A stretch of 64,000 nucleotides of DNA from assembly GCA_002506825.1 (NCBI GenBank), contig DAYH01000024.1, positions 1,591-65,590 on the forward strand, read 5' to 3'. The DNA is from Euryarchaeota archaeon UBA103. Its GTDB lineage: Archaea > Thermoplasmatota > Poseidoniia > Poseidoniales > Thalassarchaeaceae. Below the pieces are notes generated by a model. The model was not told where the DNA came from, did no database searches, and saw nothing but the letters and a program-made list of their open reading frames with translations. Every line of letters starts with the position of its first letter. Positions within the stretch are counted from its first letter, which is position 1. This document shows positions 53,049 through 62,063 of the stretch, in pieces. The translations under genes and the position numbers were made by a program.

Positions 53049-55025
53049 ATGAGATTAATGGTAAGCGAAGCATCTGGTTGGTACGCAAGGCTAGATCAGG
53101 CCTGTCCGGACAGGATACAGCAGATCAGGAGCTGGTTGGATTTCTGGGAGTCCTCTGTTATATCGGGAACTCCCATTGCTGCATCTCTACCTAACGCATG
53201 GCCGACTCTTCCTGCCGCTCTGCTCACTGACCCTGGCGTGGTTCTGGAAAAGCTACTGTCAAGATTTGAGGCAGTAACAGATGGTCGCTCTCCGAAAGGA
53301 GCTTACTCCACTCCAACTAGGCTTGTTGGATCTATTCTGGCAGACGAGCTTGCCAGTGGGGGTCACAGCAAGAAGAAGGAATCTCCTCCCACACTATCTC
53401 TATCTGCCATACCGCCAGCATTCAGAGACTACGCACTGAAACTAAACAAAGAAGCCATATCTGGTACGGAAGAGGAGTACTATTCTGACAGCTCGGAAAA
53501 TACTAGTTCTGGCATCCCTCTACCATTCGCCGATCCTAGTTGTGGAGCGGGATTGGTTGTCTCTCAGCTAATCAGATTCCATACGCAGAGAATAGAAGGG
53601 CTTTCGGCTGAGAATAGATGTACTGACACTCTAAGGTTGCTAGAAGGTTTGCAATTGATGGGTTTCTCAGGAATTGCTGTGGAAGCGGCCAGAAGAAGGA
53701 TACTCATTACATTGGGGAAAGCCGGATTGGTAGACCTCTCGGGAGACAGCAGGAGTCAGATGATTGGGCGTACTGAAGCCGAGATGATTCTCGAGAGCAA
53801 TGTCCTTGAAGGCGATCCGCTTCTTGGAGAATGGCCATGGAATGAGAGTCCTAAACTCTTGGTGAGTAGGCCTCCTTGGATCAGGATAAAGGATAGGTTT
53901 AGGGGTTATGAGGGAGGTAGTAAACTTCGAAAAGATCTATCCAGCAAACTCAGGAATGCAACTGAATATGACGGTAGTCTGAGATTCTCTGCGCTGCGTG
54001 GAAACGTGAACATGTACAGATTATTCTTGGAGAGATCGATGCAACTTGTGGGGAGCGAGGGCAGGATTAGAATGATTGTTCCGGACTCCCTGCTGAGGGA
54101 AAGAAGTAGTGCTCCTCTGAGGAAGCTTCTGGTAGAAAGCAATGAGTGGTTCTCAACATGGTCATTCCCCGACCCTAGCAGGGTTTTTCCAGGGATAACC
54201 CAAGGTGTCGCTGTCATAGGGCTGACCGCAGGAGGAAAGACCGAGAAGATGGTGAGCTACGGGCCTTTGACTGCAAATGATATTTCTCCTGATGCGGGAC
54301 TTTCCAGAACTTCCCCCTCCTTAGAACTTGACAGGGGGGCTTGGTCTTCATGGACAGATGCCGCATGGGCCGTTCCACGAATGCCGATAGATTCCTTTGA
54401 AAGAAGGAAGGTTATCGATGCGATCGGCAGATTGGCCGATAAGCCAAGGCTATCTGAAGAAGGCAACTGGTTGAATCCGGATGGGGACTCTGTCAGAGTG
54501 AGAGTAGGGGAAATAGACCAGAGTGCCTGGTCAGATAATATTGGCAACTGGTCGGATAGAAATTCGGTTTCACCGTTCATCCGGAATGCTCACTTCTTAG
54601 TGATAGATGGCGAGGTTTGCCTTCATCACCCCGCGTTCGACAATGATGTCGAGGAGGGTTCTATTCAGATGTCTCACTCATCTTGGACTGGAGACAAAAA
54701 TTCTCCTTCCGGACCAAGGATAGCTTGCCAGGCCATCCTTGGGTCGAACAATGATCGGCGTCTTCGCTGGGCTGTTATCCCAGATGGTTGTGTTTTGAGT
54801 AACTCAGTGAACTACCTTGAATTCTCAGAGGGTGTGATTGAGTCTTTAATTAGCAGGGGGGGTGGGTCTCTAGTGGTAGGTTTGGATTGGCTATGTGAGA
54901 TTCTAAACTCTGAAGATTTAGAGATCTGGTCAAGGGCATGGGGGGCTAACAATAATGTTAACAACTACGAGATTGAGAACCTTCCTTTCCCTGTTCCGGA
55001 AGACGAGTTGACATTTTCAATATAG
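53049..55025 (+). CDS. N6-adenine DNA-methylase-like protein with substituted motif IV
   Basis: The 658-residue protein resembles Type IIG/Eco57I-like methyltransferases. Motif I is PLPFADPSCGAGLVVSQL near residue 160. Motif IV, normally N-P-P-Y, reads LLVSRPPWIRIKDR near residue 278: the Asn is Arg and the Tyr is Trp. The downstream GRIRMIVPDSLLRERSSAPLRKLL and WSFPDPSRVFPGITQGVAVIGL match the family's motif VII-VIII region, and the C-terminus (WAVIPDGCVLSNSVNYLEF, ENLPFPVP) is like a target-recognition domain. The Arg at the catalytic position suggests lost or altered methylation. No restriction endonuclease domain is visible. Confidence 0.7.
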   Translation: MRLMVSEASGWYARLDQACPDRIQQIRSWLDFWESSVISGTPIAASLPNAWPTLPAALLTDPGVVLEKLLSRFEAVTDGRSPKGAYSTPTRLVGSILADELASGGHSKKKESPPTLSLSAIPPAFRDYALKLNKEAISGTEEEYYSDSSENTSSGIPLPFADPSCGAGLVVSQLIRFHTQRIEGLSAENRCTDTLRLLEGLQLMGFSGIAVEAARRRILITLGKAGLVDLSGDSRSQMIGRTEAEMILESNVLEGDPLLGEWPWNESPKLLVSRPPWIRIKDRFRGYEGGSKLRKDLSSKLRNATEYDGSLRFSALRGNVNMYRLFLERSMQLVGSEGRIRMIVPDSLLRERSSAPLRKLLVESNEWFSTWSFPDPSRVFPGITQGVAVIGLTAGGKTEKMVSYGPLTANDISPDAGLSRTSPSLELDRGAWSSWTDAAWAVPRMPIDSFERRKVIDAIGRLADKPRLSEEGNWLNPDGDSVRVRVGEIDQSAWSDNIGNWSDRNSVSPFIRNAHFLVIDGEVCLHHPAFDNDVEEGSIQMSHSSWTGDKNSPSGPRIACQAILGSNNDRRLRWAVIPDGCVLSNSVNYLEFSEGVIESLISRGGGSLVVGLDWLCEILNSEDLEIWSRAWGANNNVNNYEIENLPFPVPEDELTFSI

Positions 55026-55048
55026 TTGGGTTACTATAAGCAATAAAG

Positions 55049-55064
55049 CGGAAATTGATTTCCG
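55049..55064. repeat. Palindromic CGGAAAT-TG-ATTTCCG downstream of the methylase-like gene
   Basis: A perfect 7-bp inverted repeat with a two-base spacer starts 24 bases after the stop. It could be a binding site or the foot of a transcript. It is not followed by a T tract. Confidence 0.35.
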
Positions 55065-55152
55065 TTGACGGGTAGAAAAAGACGTAACTAACCGAATAGA
55101 CTATTATCGTTGCTTATCCTACACTAGTCGTACTATCACGTGAGTGAGTCAA

Positions 55153-55159
55153 GGAGGAG
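55153..55159 (+). promoter_or_regulatory. Shine-Dalgarno GGAGGAG deciding the THEP1 start
   Basis: GGAGGAG ends eight bases before ATG 55168; an in-frame GTG at 55144 would place it inside the coding sequence. Confidence 0.6.
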
Positions 55160-55167
55160 TGGAGCTA

Positions 55168-55728
55168 ATGGGCATCAATCCTAAGATTGGAATAACCGGA
55201 CTCCCTAGATCAGGTAAGTCGGCGGTTCTTGATAAGGTCCTCAAGATGATCGAAGAGGAAAGTTCTGGATCCTTGGGAATTCCAGTAATTGCAGGTATGA
55301 GATCAGAGGCAATTATAGAGAATGGGGAAAGAGTTGGATACGCCTGTGTAGACATTGTAACCGGAGAGAGGGGAATAATGGCTCACAAGGAGATTGATTC
55401 ACGTCATAGAGTGCTTGGGTATGGTATTGATCCAAGCGAGATTGATAGGGTCGGGGTTCCAGCAATACTGAATGCCGTTGGTAACTGTCAATACTTGGTC
55501 ATCGATGAAGTTGGAAAATTTACTGTCGAAAGTGAGGGTTTTGTTTCAGCTGTTCGTGAGGCCTTGAAGTATGACATGCCGACTCTGCTGACTCTGCATA
55601 AAAAGAGTCGTCATCCCCTACTACAGGATGTTAGGAGAAGAGATGATGGCCGTATACTAGAAGTCACGCCAGTTAACCGGGCGCTACTTCCGTATAAGAT
55701 ACTGAAATTAATCCAGCAGGACTACTGA
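55168..55728 (+). CDS. THEP1-type nucleoside triphosphatase
   Basis: The 186-residue protein is a compact P-loop NTPase: GITGLPRSGKSAVLDKV (Walker A residues 11-18), ISI-like strands, VDIVTGERGIMAHKE, and YLVIDEVGKFTVESEGFVSAVREAL (Walker B with the family's DE.GK..). THEP1 hydrolyses NTPs slowly; its cell role is unknown and thought to be RNA-related or in nucleotide salvage. The C-terminal LLPYKILKLIQQD is consistent in size. Confidence 0.85.
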   Translation: MGINPKIGITGLPRSGKSAVLDKVLKMIEEESSGSLGIPVIAGMRSEAIIENGERVGYACVDIVTGERGIMAHKEIDSRHRVLGYGIDPSEIDRVGVPAILNAVGNCQYLVIDEVGKFTVESEGFVSAVREALKYDMPTLLTLHKKSRHPLLQDVRRRDDGRILEVTPVNRALLPYKILKLIQQDY

Positions 55729-55767
55729 GACGGAGAAGTTGATTCGCTACACCCCCTGTTGATTATC

Positions 55768-56139
55768 ATGGATTCCCCCGCCACCCGACTTCGGAGGGTC
55801 TTACTTGGAATACTCGTTTCCATGGTTTTCCTAACTTCAATATCTATCGGAGATGGGAGTCTAGTCATTCTAGATGGAGATATTTCGAACGCAGATAATA
55901 GGGCTCTTACCTTCCCTGCTTTAGCGGCTATTAGTGGATTACTGTTATTGGCAATTAGGAACGCTGAGGGACGAGAGTATGGGAGTTTCTTTCTAGACAG
56001 TTGGATAAGTAGAGAGCAAGAAGGTGATATGATGTCCAGATTGAAACTAGAGCAGGAAGAGGCTGGGGTAGAAAAAATGGGAGGGGCTTGGGCTGAATTG
56101 GAGAAAGTACACTTAGAACAACGCCTGGAAGAGGAGTAG
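55768..56139 (+). CDS. Small two-helix membrane protein, unknown
   Basis: The 123-residue protein has two hydrophobic segments (VLLGILVSMVFLTSISI near residues 11-27 and FPALAAISGLLLLAI) with a short acidic loop between them, and a charged C-terminal tail that may be a coiled coil (LKLEQEEAGVEKM, LEKVHLEQRLEEE). No family is recognised. It starts 39 bases after the THEP1 stop and ends 52 bases before gcvH. Confidence 0.6.
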   Translation: MDSPATRLRRVLLGILVSMVFLTSISIGDGSLVILDGDISNADNRALTFPALAAISGLLLLAIRNAEGREYGSFFLDSWISREQEGDMMSRLKLEQEEAGVEKMGGAWAELEKVHLEQRLEEE

Positions 56140-56191
56140 TTAGGAACGAAAGCTTGACTGTCAGGTCGCCCTCGTAAGGCCGGGTGAGACT

Positions 56192-56575
56192 GTGAGTGAG
56201 GTACCTGAAGAGCTAAGATATACGAAGGAGCATGAGTGGATTAGGATTGAGGGAGATTCCGTAGTGATAGGAGTTACAGACTACGCTCAGAATGCTCTCA
56301 CTGATGTGGTTTGGGTAGAGCTTCCCGAAATGGGTGCTACGGTGAGCTCAATGGAGTCGTTCGCTAGTGTGGAGTCGGTAAAGTCTGTCAGTGAGATCTA
56401 TGCCCCTGTAAGCGGTCAAGTAATGGAAATCAATGAAGATCTAGAGGATGCTCCTGAGCTAATCAATGAGGACCCTTATGGAAGGGGCTGGATTTGTAAG
56501 ATGTCGGTCTCTGATAGTTCAGAACTCTCTTCTTTGCTAGATGGGGCTACATATCGTGGACTCATAGAGGAATGA
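56192..56575 (+). CDS. gcvH: Glycine cleavage system H protein / lipoyl carrier
   Basis: GcvH carries lipoyl-lysine between the P, T and L proteins of glycine cleavage; a free GcvH can also be a lipoate-relay protein. The 127-residue product shows YTKEHEWIRIEGDSVVIGVTDYAQNALTDVVWVELP and ESFASVESVKSVSEIYAPVSG with the lipoylated Lys64, followed by NEDPYGRGWICKM. Start is GTG at 56192. No P, T or L gene is adjacent. It overlaps rnhA by four bases (ATGA). Confidence 0.95.
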   Translation: MSEVPEELRYTKEHEWIRIEGDSVVIGVTDYAQNALTDVVWVELPEMGATVSSMESFASVESVKSVSEIYAPVSGQVMEINEDLEDAPELINEDPYGRGWICKMSVSDSSELSSLLDGATYRGLIEE

Positions 56576-57114
56576 TGATGGTGAGCTCTGCCACTTACAT
56601 CTACTTCGACGGTTCGTGTGGCGAAAATAGAAACGTAACTTCGGAGACTCCTGCTGGTTGGGGATTCTGTGTAGTAAGTGGGGACAATGGCATAGGCAGG
56701 GGCCATGGGGAGATAGTTAAGGAGAAGAGCGGGGCCGTAGTTACTGGCCCATTAGAAGAAGGGTATATCGGAGCTAGTGTTGGATCTAATAATACTGCTG
56801 AGTTGAGCGCATTCGCTCACTCACTTATTTGGATTCTGAAGAATCATGTTTCAGGCAGGATAGTAGTAAGAGGAGACTCTGAGTACGCTATGAATATAGG
56901 GTCTGGAAACTGGAAGGCTAAGGCGAATAAAGTCCTAGCCAAGAGAGTTCGTTCCCTTTGGGAAGAGGTAGAATCTTCCTTTGATATCTCAACAGAACAC
57001 GTGAGAGCTCATGAGGGACACAGATGGAACGAGCGAGCGGATCACCTAGCTTTCAGAGCCATGAAAGAAGAGAGTCCCCTTCCTCTTCAATTCTGGAAGC
57101 CAGGCAGAAGATAG
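56572..57114 (+). CDS. rnhA: Ribonuclease HI-like
   Basis: RNase H cuts the RNA strand of RNA-DNA hybrids. The 180-residue product has the catalytic residues in context: YIYFDGSCGEN (Asp), SNNTAELSAF (Glu), VVRGDSEYAMN (Asp), and RAHEGHRWNERADHLA with His and the last Asp. The VVSG..GIGRGHGEIV insert of about 30 residues between the first two is larger than in E. coli. The ATGA overlap with gcvH indicates coupling. A second ATG at 56578 is possible. Confidence 0.88.
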   Translation: MMMVSSATYIYFDGSCGENRNVTSETPAGWGFCVVSGDNGIGRGHGEIVKEKSGAVVTGPLEEGYIGASVGSNNTAELSAFAHSLIWILKNHVSGRIVVRGDSEYAMNIGSGNWKAKANKVLAKRVRSLWEEVESSFDISTEHVRAHEGHRWNERADHLAFRAMKEESPLPLQFWKPGRR

Positions 57115-57591
57115 TCAGAATATCTGTAATAGGTAAAGGAATCCCAAGAATGCATGAATGATAACTAAGATTGCCATAACATCGCCCAATCTTCCATGTA
57201 AATCTCTGGTTTTTAGGCTGCTCACTCCTTCTCTTCTCAACGAACTAGTCTTTCTACCCAAATACCAGAGGGTTGTCATAAGTGCAAGTGCCAGAATACC
57301 CGCCCAACCATGGTAATGATTGGGAATCAGTTGTTTGAGGACTTCTTCATTAGTTTGGCCCAGAAGAATGGCGTCGACTATCTGGGCTGTAAATGCTACT
57401 AGGATTACAACCAGTAGATATGCCATTATTCTATTGCCTGATTTTTCATGTGCATTGACGGCGGAAGTCCTTTCATTTCCCCGTAATCCGTGTCTTTCTC
57501 TTCTCCATGACCTCTGCCTCATAAACGCCCATATCAAAGCCAGAGCCAGTAATGGGTGAACCATCAGAATTGCCACCCTGATAAAATCCAT
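57115..57591 (-). CDS. Four-helix membrane protein, cytochrome b561/DUF4079-like (tentative)
   Basis: The 158-residue protein has four predicted helices; His residues lie in or next to them (LMVHPLLALAL in helix 1, HYHGWAGILAL at helix 3 and IIHAFLGFLYLL in helix 4), a pattern seen in haem-b membrane proteins. The family call rests on this pattern only. It converges with rnhA, with stop codons adjacent, and diverges from the giant PIN-protein gene by 103 bp. Confidence 0.45.
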   Translation of the reverse strand: MDFIRVAILMVHPLLALALIWAFMRQRSWRRERHGLRGNERTSAVNAHEKSGNRIMAYLLVVILVAFTAQIVDAILLGQTNEEVLKQLIPNHYHGWAGILALALMTTLWYLGRKTSSLRREGVSSLKTRDLHGRLGDVMAILVIIHAFLGFLYLLQIF

Positions 57592-57694
57592 GTATTAGCC
57601 GAGATGTGATTACTTATCTCCTCTCCTGACGCGTTGATTAGCGAGGCGATGTGTTGATGTACAGAGCGCATAGGCCGTTAGTCAGGGTTGTGCT

Positions 57695-60600
57695 GTGGAG
57701 GAGTACCTGCTGGACTGTTTGGAAATACTCAGTAGGTCCGGTGACCATGAGGCAACACGGAAGAAGAAGCTTACTAATGCCCCTTCTTGGTCGTTACTAC
57801 AAGACCCCAGTTGGAAAGCGCTTGCAATGATTGCCGCTAGTAAGGAGGCTTTAGATGCAGTGGGGACTGATGGCTCTCAGAAAAAAAATCAATCACGTAG
57901 AATAGGGAGAAGGGGGGGCCGTGGAAAGATTAAGACCACTTCTGATAAGCTCGCTTCTCCAGATGATGTGATCCCCAGTAATTTTTCGTGTGGATACAAA
58001 CTTGCTGTGCTCATAGCGCAAAAAAATAGATTCTCTGAGGATGATTGGAGCCCCTCTTGGGATTTGGAGATGGATTCGATTAGAGAAGAGTGTAGAAGTG
58101 GAATTCATCCTGTATGGGAGAGGCTCGCAAGAGAGTCCCCCTTGCTAGCAGAAATGGGTCTTTTCCCGATTGTGAAGCCTAAGTCTAGCTTTGGAGAAAG
58201 GGGACCATGGATAGACGGCTCAAAGATAGATTATTCAGATAATAATGCACTCAGAGATTGGTTAACCTCGGTCGCGCCGTTCAAACTGTCGGCATCACAA
58301 TTGAAAACTATTCAGAAAATCGAGAAGGATCTACGAAAAAATCCCCGTCGTAATCTTTGGGAGGAATGGATGGCACCGTCTCTGACAGATATGGAAGGAG
58401 ATGCTTCGCTTCTCGAGGGGTTATTACTGGCGGCCGCGGGCTCTGATAGGGCCAGAGATGTATTAGAAGGGGTCGAGGGAGAGTGTGCAGAAGTTGCTGT
58501 TGGGCTCAATATTCTAATTTCTCTGAGAGAAGGCGTGGACTGTGACTGGAATCTGGCTGTCGAAAGAGAGGGAGAGGACAAATTATCTTCTGCGATCAAG
58601 ATGGAAGGCTGGCTTCGTGTGGATCTTTATCCTAAGGAAATGTCACTCGAATTGGCAATGGAGGGAGTATCTATTATCGAATCGGGGAGTGGTGTAATTC
58701 CTAATCGATTGGCATGGATTGCATCAGGAGGACTAGTGGAATCCGGTGATTTCTCGTCCGCTTTGAAGTATATTGAAGGAAAGCCAGTGAATGATCTCAA
58801 AGGATTGACGATATGTTTGAGTATGATATCAGAAGATTCCACCGGGATTTCACTTGAATCGATAGTTTCTGGTCTTGCAGATCTCGATGAGGAATGTCTC
58901 AGATTGGCGCTTTCTCACCCTGACTCCCCGTCTCTAGTTAGGACGTCCGCGGCTAGTATTCTATCCAATATTGATCAAATTAGGTATACGGATGAGATCA
59001 TATCATCATTTACAATGTTCGCAGAGATAAAGGGGCTAACGGACCTATTGATTGAGGAAGTATCGTTACAGAGGGCTTATCCATTTCGTGTCATGTTATC
59101 GTGGCATCTAATCACTGCCGATGACTCTGTTGGTGTTTCATCTAAATTATTGGAGGCGAGGAGGGTGGCTCTTGCCTCGATAGAAGACGCGGAGAGGGAC
59201 GGTGTTCTTTCTGACGTGTGTGTGGGTTTGATTTCTCTTCTTGATGGCATAAGTAGTAATCTCGGAGCTGTTCATGATAAATTAGACTCGGATGGATTGA
59301 AGACTCTGAAAGAGGTTAGAATGGCCCTGGGGCCAGAAGGAGATGGAATAGTAAAGGAAGTAAGAATAGACAAATTAGTTAATTCTGTCAATGAGGCGGA
59401 TTTGAGTTTATTGGAAAGGAGGCTTTTCGAGGCGGTGATAACTTCCCTGGTTCTGAACAGGGCCGCGATAGATCTTCAAAATGGAGATTCATCAAGAAGA
59501 GAACAGGCAGTCTCCTCTCTTGAATCGGTGATATCGATGGAAGGAGTTTCTATGAGGACCGTCAGATTCGCTTCTGACTTGGTTTTCGAACACTCCGTGG
59601 GGATTGAATCATTGGATTCATGGTATAGGGAAAATGAAAGCAATAGTCCTGAAAGCCAGATAGTCAAGGCGGCTCTTCTGGAAAGGAGCGGGGATTTAAT
59701 GGGTTCAGCTTGGGCCTACAAAGATGCTGCTGCTAGGCTGATGGAGACAGATTTTGAAAAATCTGCAATTTTCCTTAGATGGTCTCTGATTTCATTTGCT
59801 CATGGAGGCGGGTGGAAGGAGGCTGTAGCACTGATTGATGCATATCCTACACTATCAGCTTCAGTAACTAACAGGTTCAAAATGTACTTGAATGTCTGTA
59901 AAGACCATACAGAAAAGAATCAGGTAGGAGCTACATCGAGAATAATCGAGCATGTAAGCAATGAGCATAGAAACAGCGATACTGAGGAAGATAGGGCCTC
60001 CATAATCGAATCACTGGAATCTATCAAAATGTATCCTGTAGAGCATGGACTCCCGATAGATCCGTTCCAAGGTAGAGTGTTGGCGGCAATAATGAAGATG
60101 AGTCATTCATCACAATCCAGAAGGTCCGATTTGGAGAGAAGGTTTGATTCGGAAATGAGGGCTAGAGTGAAAGATACTTTCTCAATAGTTACAGTGATTG
60201 AGCAGGTAGCAGAAATAAGTCCAATACGGGCTCTTAGAATGTTTGAGAGAGCGTTAAAGTCAGGAGAATTCGAAGGGAGAGAAGAAAAAATCCTACAGAA
60301 CACTAAGAGGAATCTATTCACAAGACAGGCTGGAAAAATCTCAGTTAGGGAAAGGAAGACTCTTGGGGGCCTTGGACTGAAGCCATTGATATTGGTTGAT
60401 ACGAATATCTTGATAGATGCGCTCAAGGATGATTTACTCATGGAAATTTCTCCAGACAGCCTTGGGAGTTTAGATTGGACTATGCAGAGGGCGTTTCACT
60501 GGAAACTAAGGTCTCTTGCTAAGGAAGGACGGGTATTGCTGAACATTCCCCAAGCCGCGATGGGTGAATTCATGAATCGTGTAAAGTCTCCAGATATTGT

Positions 60601-61063
60601 TCTGAAATTATTCGAAAATGTGTATATCGAAAGAGCTTCTTGGAAGAAGGCCATTACCAAAAGAATTCTAGAAGAGAGAGTTTCTTCAATCATTTCGATC
60701 TTTAATAATTGGGAAGAGAAGGAAGGGGAGGGTTCTTCCAATGAAATTGATCTAGAAGGATTCCTGTCTAATCATAGAGATATCTTCAGAGTAGTAGACC
60801 AGCATAAGAGAGAGCATAAGGAAGATATTCCAGCGAGAACTGAGATTGAGGGAGAGGCCATCTATCCCGAGAAGGGAGATTGCGATATCATGAAGAGCGC
60901 CGCCATAATAGCCGATTCTTTCTCGGTGGGAGTAGGCAGTGTTGTAGTAGCTACCAGGGATTCCGACTTCAAACTAGTTTCTAGGGCATTGGAAGAAGAA
61001 TTTGGGTTTGGTGTTGTTGGGGGCCTTCAGCAACTTAACAAACTGGCTTACTTAGTAGCTTGA
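57695..61063 (+). CDS. Giant helical-repeat protein with C-terminal PIN nuclease domain (1122 aa)
   Basis: Residues 1-~880 are almost entirely helical with no recognised domain, including a basic patch (KNQSRRIGRRGGRGKIK near 65-80) that may bind nucleic acid, and repetitive helix pairs like those of TPR or HEAT proteins. Residues ~900-1122 form a PIN-domain-like nuclease: LILVDTNILIDALKDD (first Asp), a conserved Glu in AAMGEFMNRV, and IIADSFSVGVGSVVVATRDSDFKLV (D.DF). PIN domains cut RNA in toxins and in RNA decay. This size and placement are unusual. Start is GTG 57695. The gene abuts the convergent nitronate-monooxygenase-like gene. Function unknown. Confidence 0.75.
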   Translation: MEEYLLDCLEILSRSGDHEATRKKKLTNAPSWSLLQDPSWKALAMIAASKEALDAVGTDGSQKKNQSRRIGRRGGRGKIKTTSDKLASPDDVIPSNFSCGYKLAVLIAQKNRFSEDDWSPSWDLEMDSIREECRSGIHPVWERLARESPLLAEMGLFPIVKPKSSFGERGPWIDGSKIDYSDNNALRDWLTSVAPFKLSASQLKTIQKIEKDLRKNPRRNLWEEWMAPSLTDMEGDASLLEGLLLAAAGSDRARDVLEGVEGECAEVAVGLNILISLREGVDCDWNLAVEREGEDKLSSAIKMEGWLRVDLYPKEMSLELAMEGVSIIESGSGVIPNRLAWIASGGLVESGDFSSALKYIEGKPVNDLKGLTICLSMISEDSTGISLESIVSGLADLDEECLRLALSHPDSPSLVRTSAASILSNIDQIRYTDEIISSFTMFAEIKGLTDLLIEEVSLQRAYPFRVMLSWHLITADDSVGVSSKLLEARRVALASIEDAERDGVLSDVCVGLISLLDGISSNLGAVHDKLDSDGLKTLKEVRMALGPEGDGIVKEVRIDKLVNSVNEADLSLLERRLFEAVITSLVLNRAAIDLQNGDSSRREQAVSSLESVISMEGVSMRTVRFASDLVFEHSVGIESLDSWYRENESNSPESQIVKAALLERSGDLMGSAWAYKDAAARLMETDFEKSAIFLRWSLISFAHGGGWKEAVALIDAYPTLSASVTNRFKMYLNVCKDHTEKNQVGATSRIIEHVSNEHRNSDTEEDRASIIESLESIKMYPVEHGLPIDPFQGRVLAAIMKMSHSSQSRRSDLERRFDSEMRARVKDTFSIVTVIEQVAEISPIRALRMFERALKSGEFEGREEKILQNTKRNLFTRQAGKISVRERKTLGGLGLKPLILVDTNILIDALKDDLLMEISPDSLGSLDWTMQRAFHWKLRSLAKEGRVLLNIPQAAMGEFMNRVKSPDIVLKLFENVYIERASWKKAITKRILEERVSSIISIFNNWEEKEGEGSSNEIDLEGFLSNHRDIFRVVDQHKREHKEDIPARTEIEGEAIYPEKGDCDIMKSAAIIADSFSVGVGSVVVATRDSDFKLVSRALEEEFGFGVVGGLQQLNKLAYLVA

Positions 61064-62059
61064 TTATTCGTGGTTGGCTTCCAATGATTGCCCTAGTCTT
61101 CTCATTATCACAGTAGCAGATTCTATTCCATCGACTGTCTCGACGCTCTTTCCAGCCGACCAAAGATCCTTCGCTGAAGATTTCTTTCCTCTAGCTAATG
61201 ACCTCATTCTCCAGAAAGAAATCCCAGTTATCAGTACTCTAACTCGGTGCTTGAACCTACTTTTTAGGAGTCTCCTAATAATCCAATTACTATGTTTCTT
61301 GGATCCTTTGGTCTCAATTACTGCAATCGGGACGCCAGTGAGTTTTGTTGTCCATGTGATATCTTCTTCTTTCGCGTTGACGATAGCGTCTTTGTAATCT
61401 TGGGGGGTTGTGCATTCATCAGTAGCAATAAATCTCGTACCCATCTGTACTCCATCATAGCCCATCTTCATAGCCGCTATGAGTTCCTTTTCACTTCCAA
61501 TTCCGCCGGCGCAGATAAGTGGAACGCCCAAGTCCGAGAGATCTTCGTACATCTCTTCCATTGACATGTCTCCGAGATGCCCCCCTGCCCTGTCGTTAAC
61601 ACAAATCAGTCCATCCACTCCGCAATCAATACCCTTCTTTGCGTGGGTTCTGTTGGTTACATCATGGTATACCACTCCGCCTTTGGCATGAACCCTTTCA
61701 CAGACCCAATCTGGCTTACCGAGGGAGGTTACGAAGAACCTTATTCCTTCATCCAATGCGATATCAATCCACTCGGACATCCTCTGCAGATACTTATCGC
61801 TGCCTTTCTCAATTAATGCGTTGAATCCTATTGGGTTACTTGTCATAGTCCTAATATGACGGATGGATGCTCTTAGTCCCTCTTTGGTGTCTGGCTTGTT
61901 ATATCCATGAACCATAGTCAATGAAACTGGTTGTACTATAGCAATTCCGCCACCTTCTGAGGCCGCCGCAACTAGCTCGGGATTAGAGCATGGATACATA
62001 GCTCCGCATATTATTGGATATTCGATTCCTGCGTCTTTGGTTAACCTAGTACTGACCAT
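61064..62059 (-). CDS. Nitronate monooxygenase/enoyl-reductase-like FMN enzyme
   Basis: The 331-residue TIM barrel resembles 2-nitropropane dioxygenases and FabK-like enoyl reductases: YPIICGAMYPCSNPELVAAASEGGGIAIV at the N-terminus, GFNALIE, VNDRAGGHLGD, PLICAGGIGS and YDGVQMGTRFIATDEC at the FMN phosphate site. It is the last gene of the acyl-CoA operon. A role in lipid or nitro-compound metabolism is inferred; the context favours a fatty-acid-related one. Confidence 0.85.
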   Translation of the reverse strand: MVSTRLTKDAGIEYPIICGAMYPCSNPELVAAASEGGGIAIVQPVSLTMVHGYNKPDTKEGLRASIRHIRTMTSNPIGFNALIEKGSDKYLQRMSEWIDIALDEGIRFFVTSLGKPDWVCERVHAKGGVVYHDVTNRTHAKKGIDCGVDGLICVNDRAGGHLGDMSMEEMYEDLSDLGVPLICAGGIGSEKELIAAMKMGYDGVQMGTRFIATDECTTPQDYKDAIVNAKEEDITWTTKLTGVPIAVIETKGSKKHSNWIIRRLLKSRFKHRVRVLITGISFWRMRSLARGKKSSAKDLWSAGKSVETVDGIESATVIMRRLGQSLEANHE

Positions 62060-62063
62060 TTTT

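Noticed and set aside
52386..55025. Complete restriction-modification system
   Set aside because: There is no endonuclease gene or domain adjacent, and the methylase motif IV is substituted.
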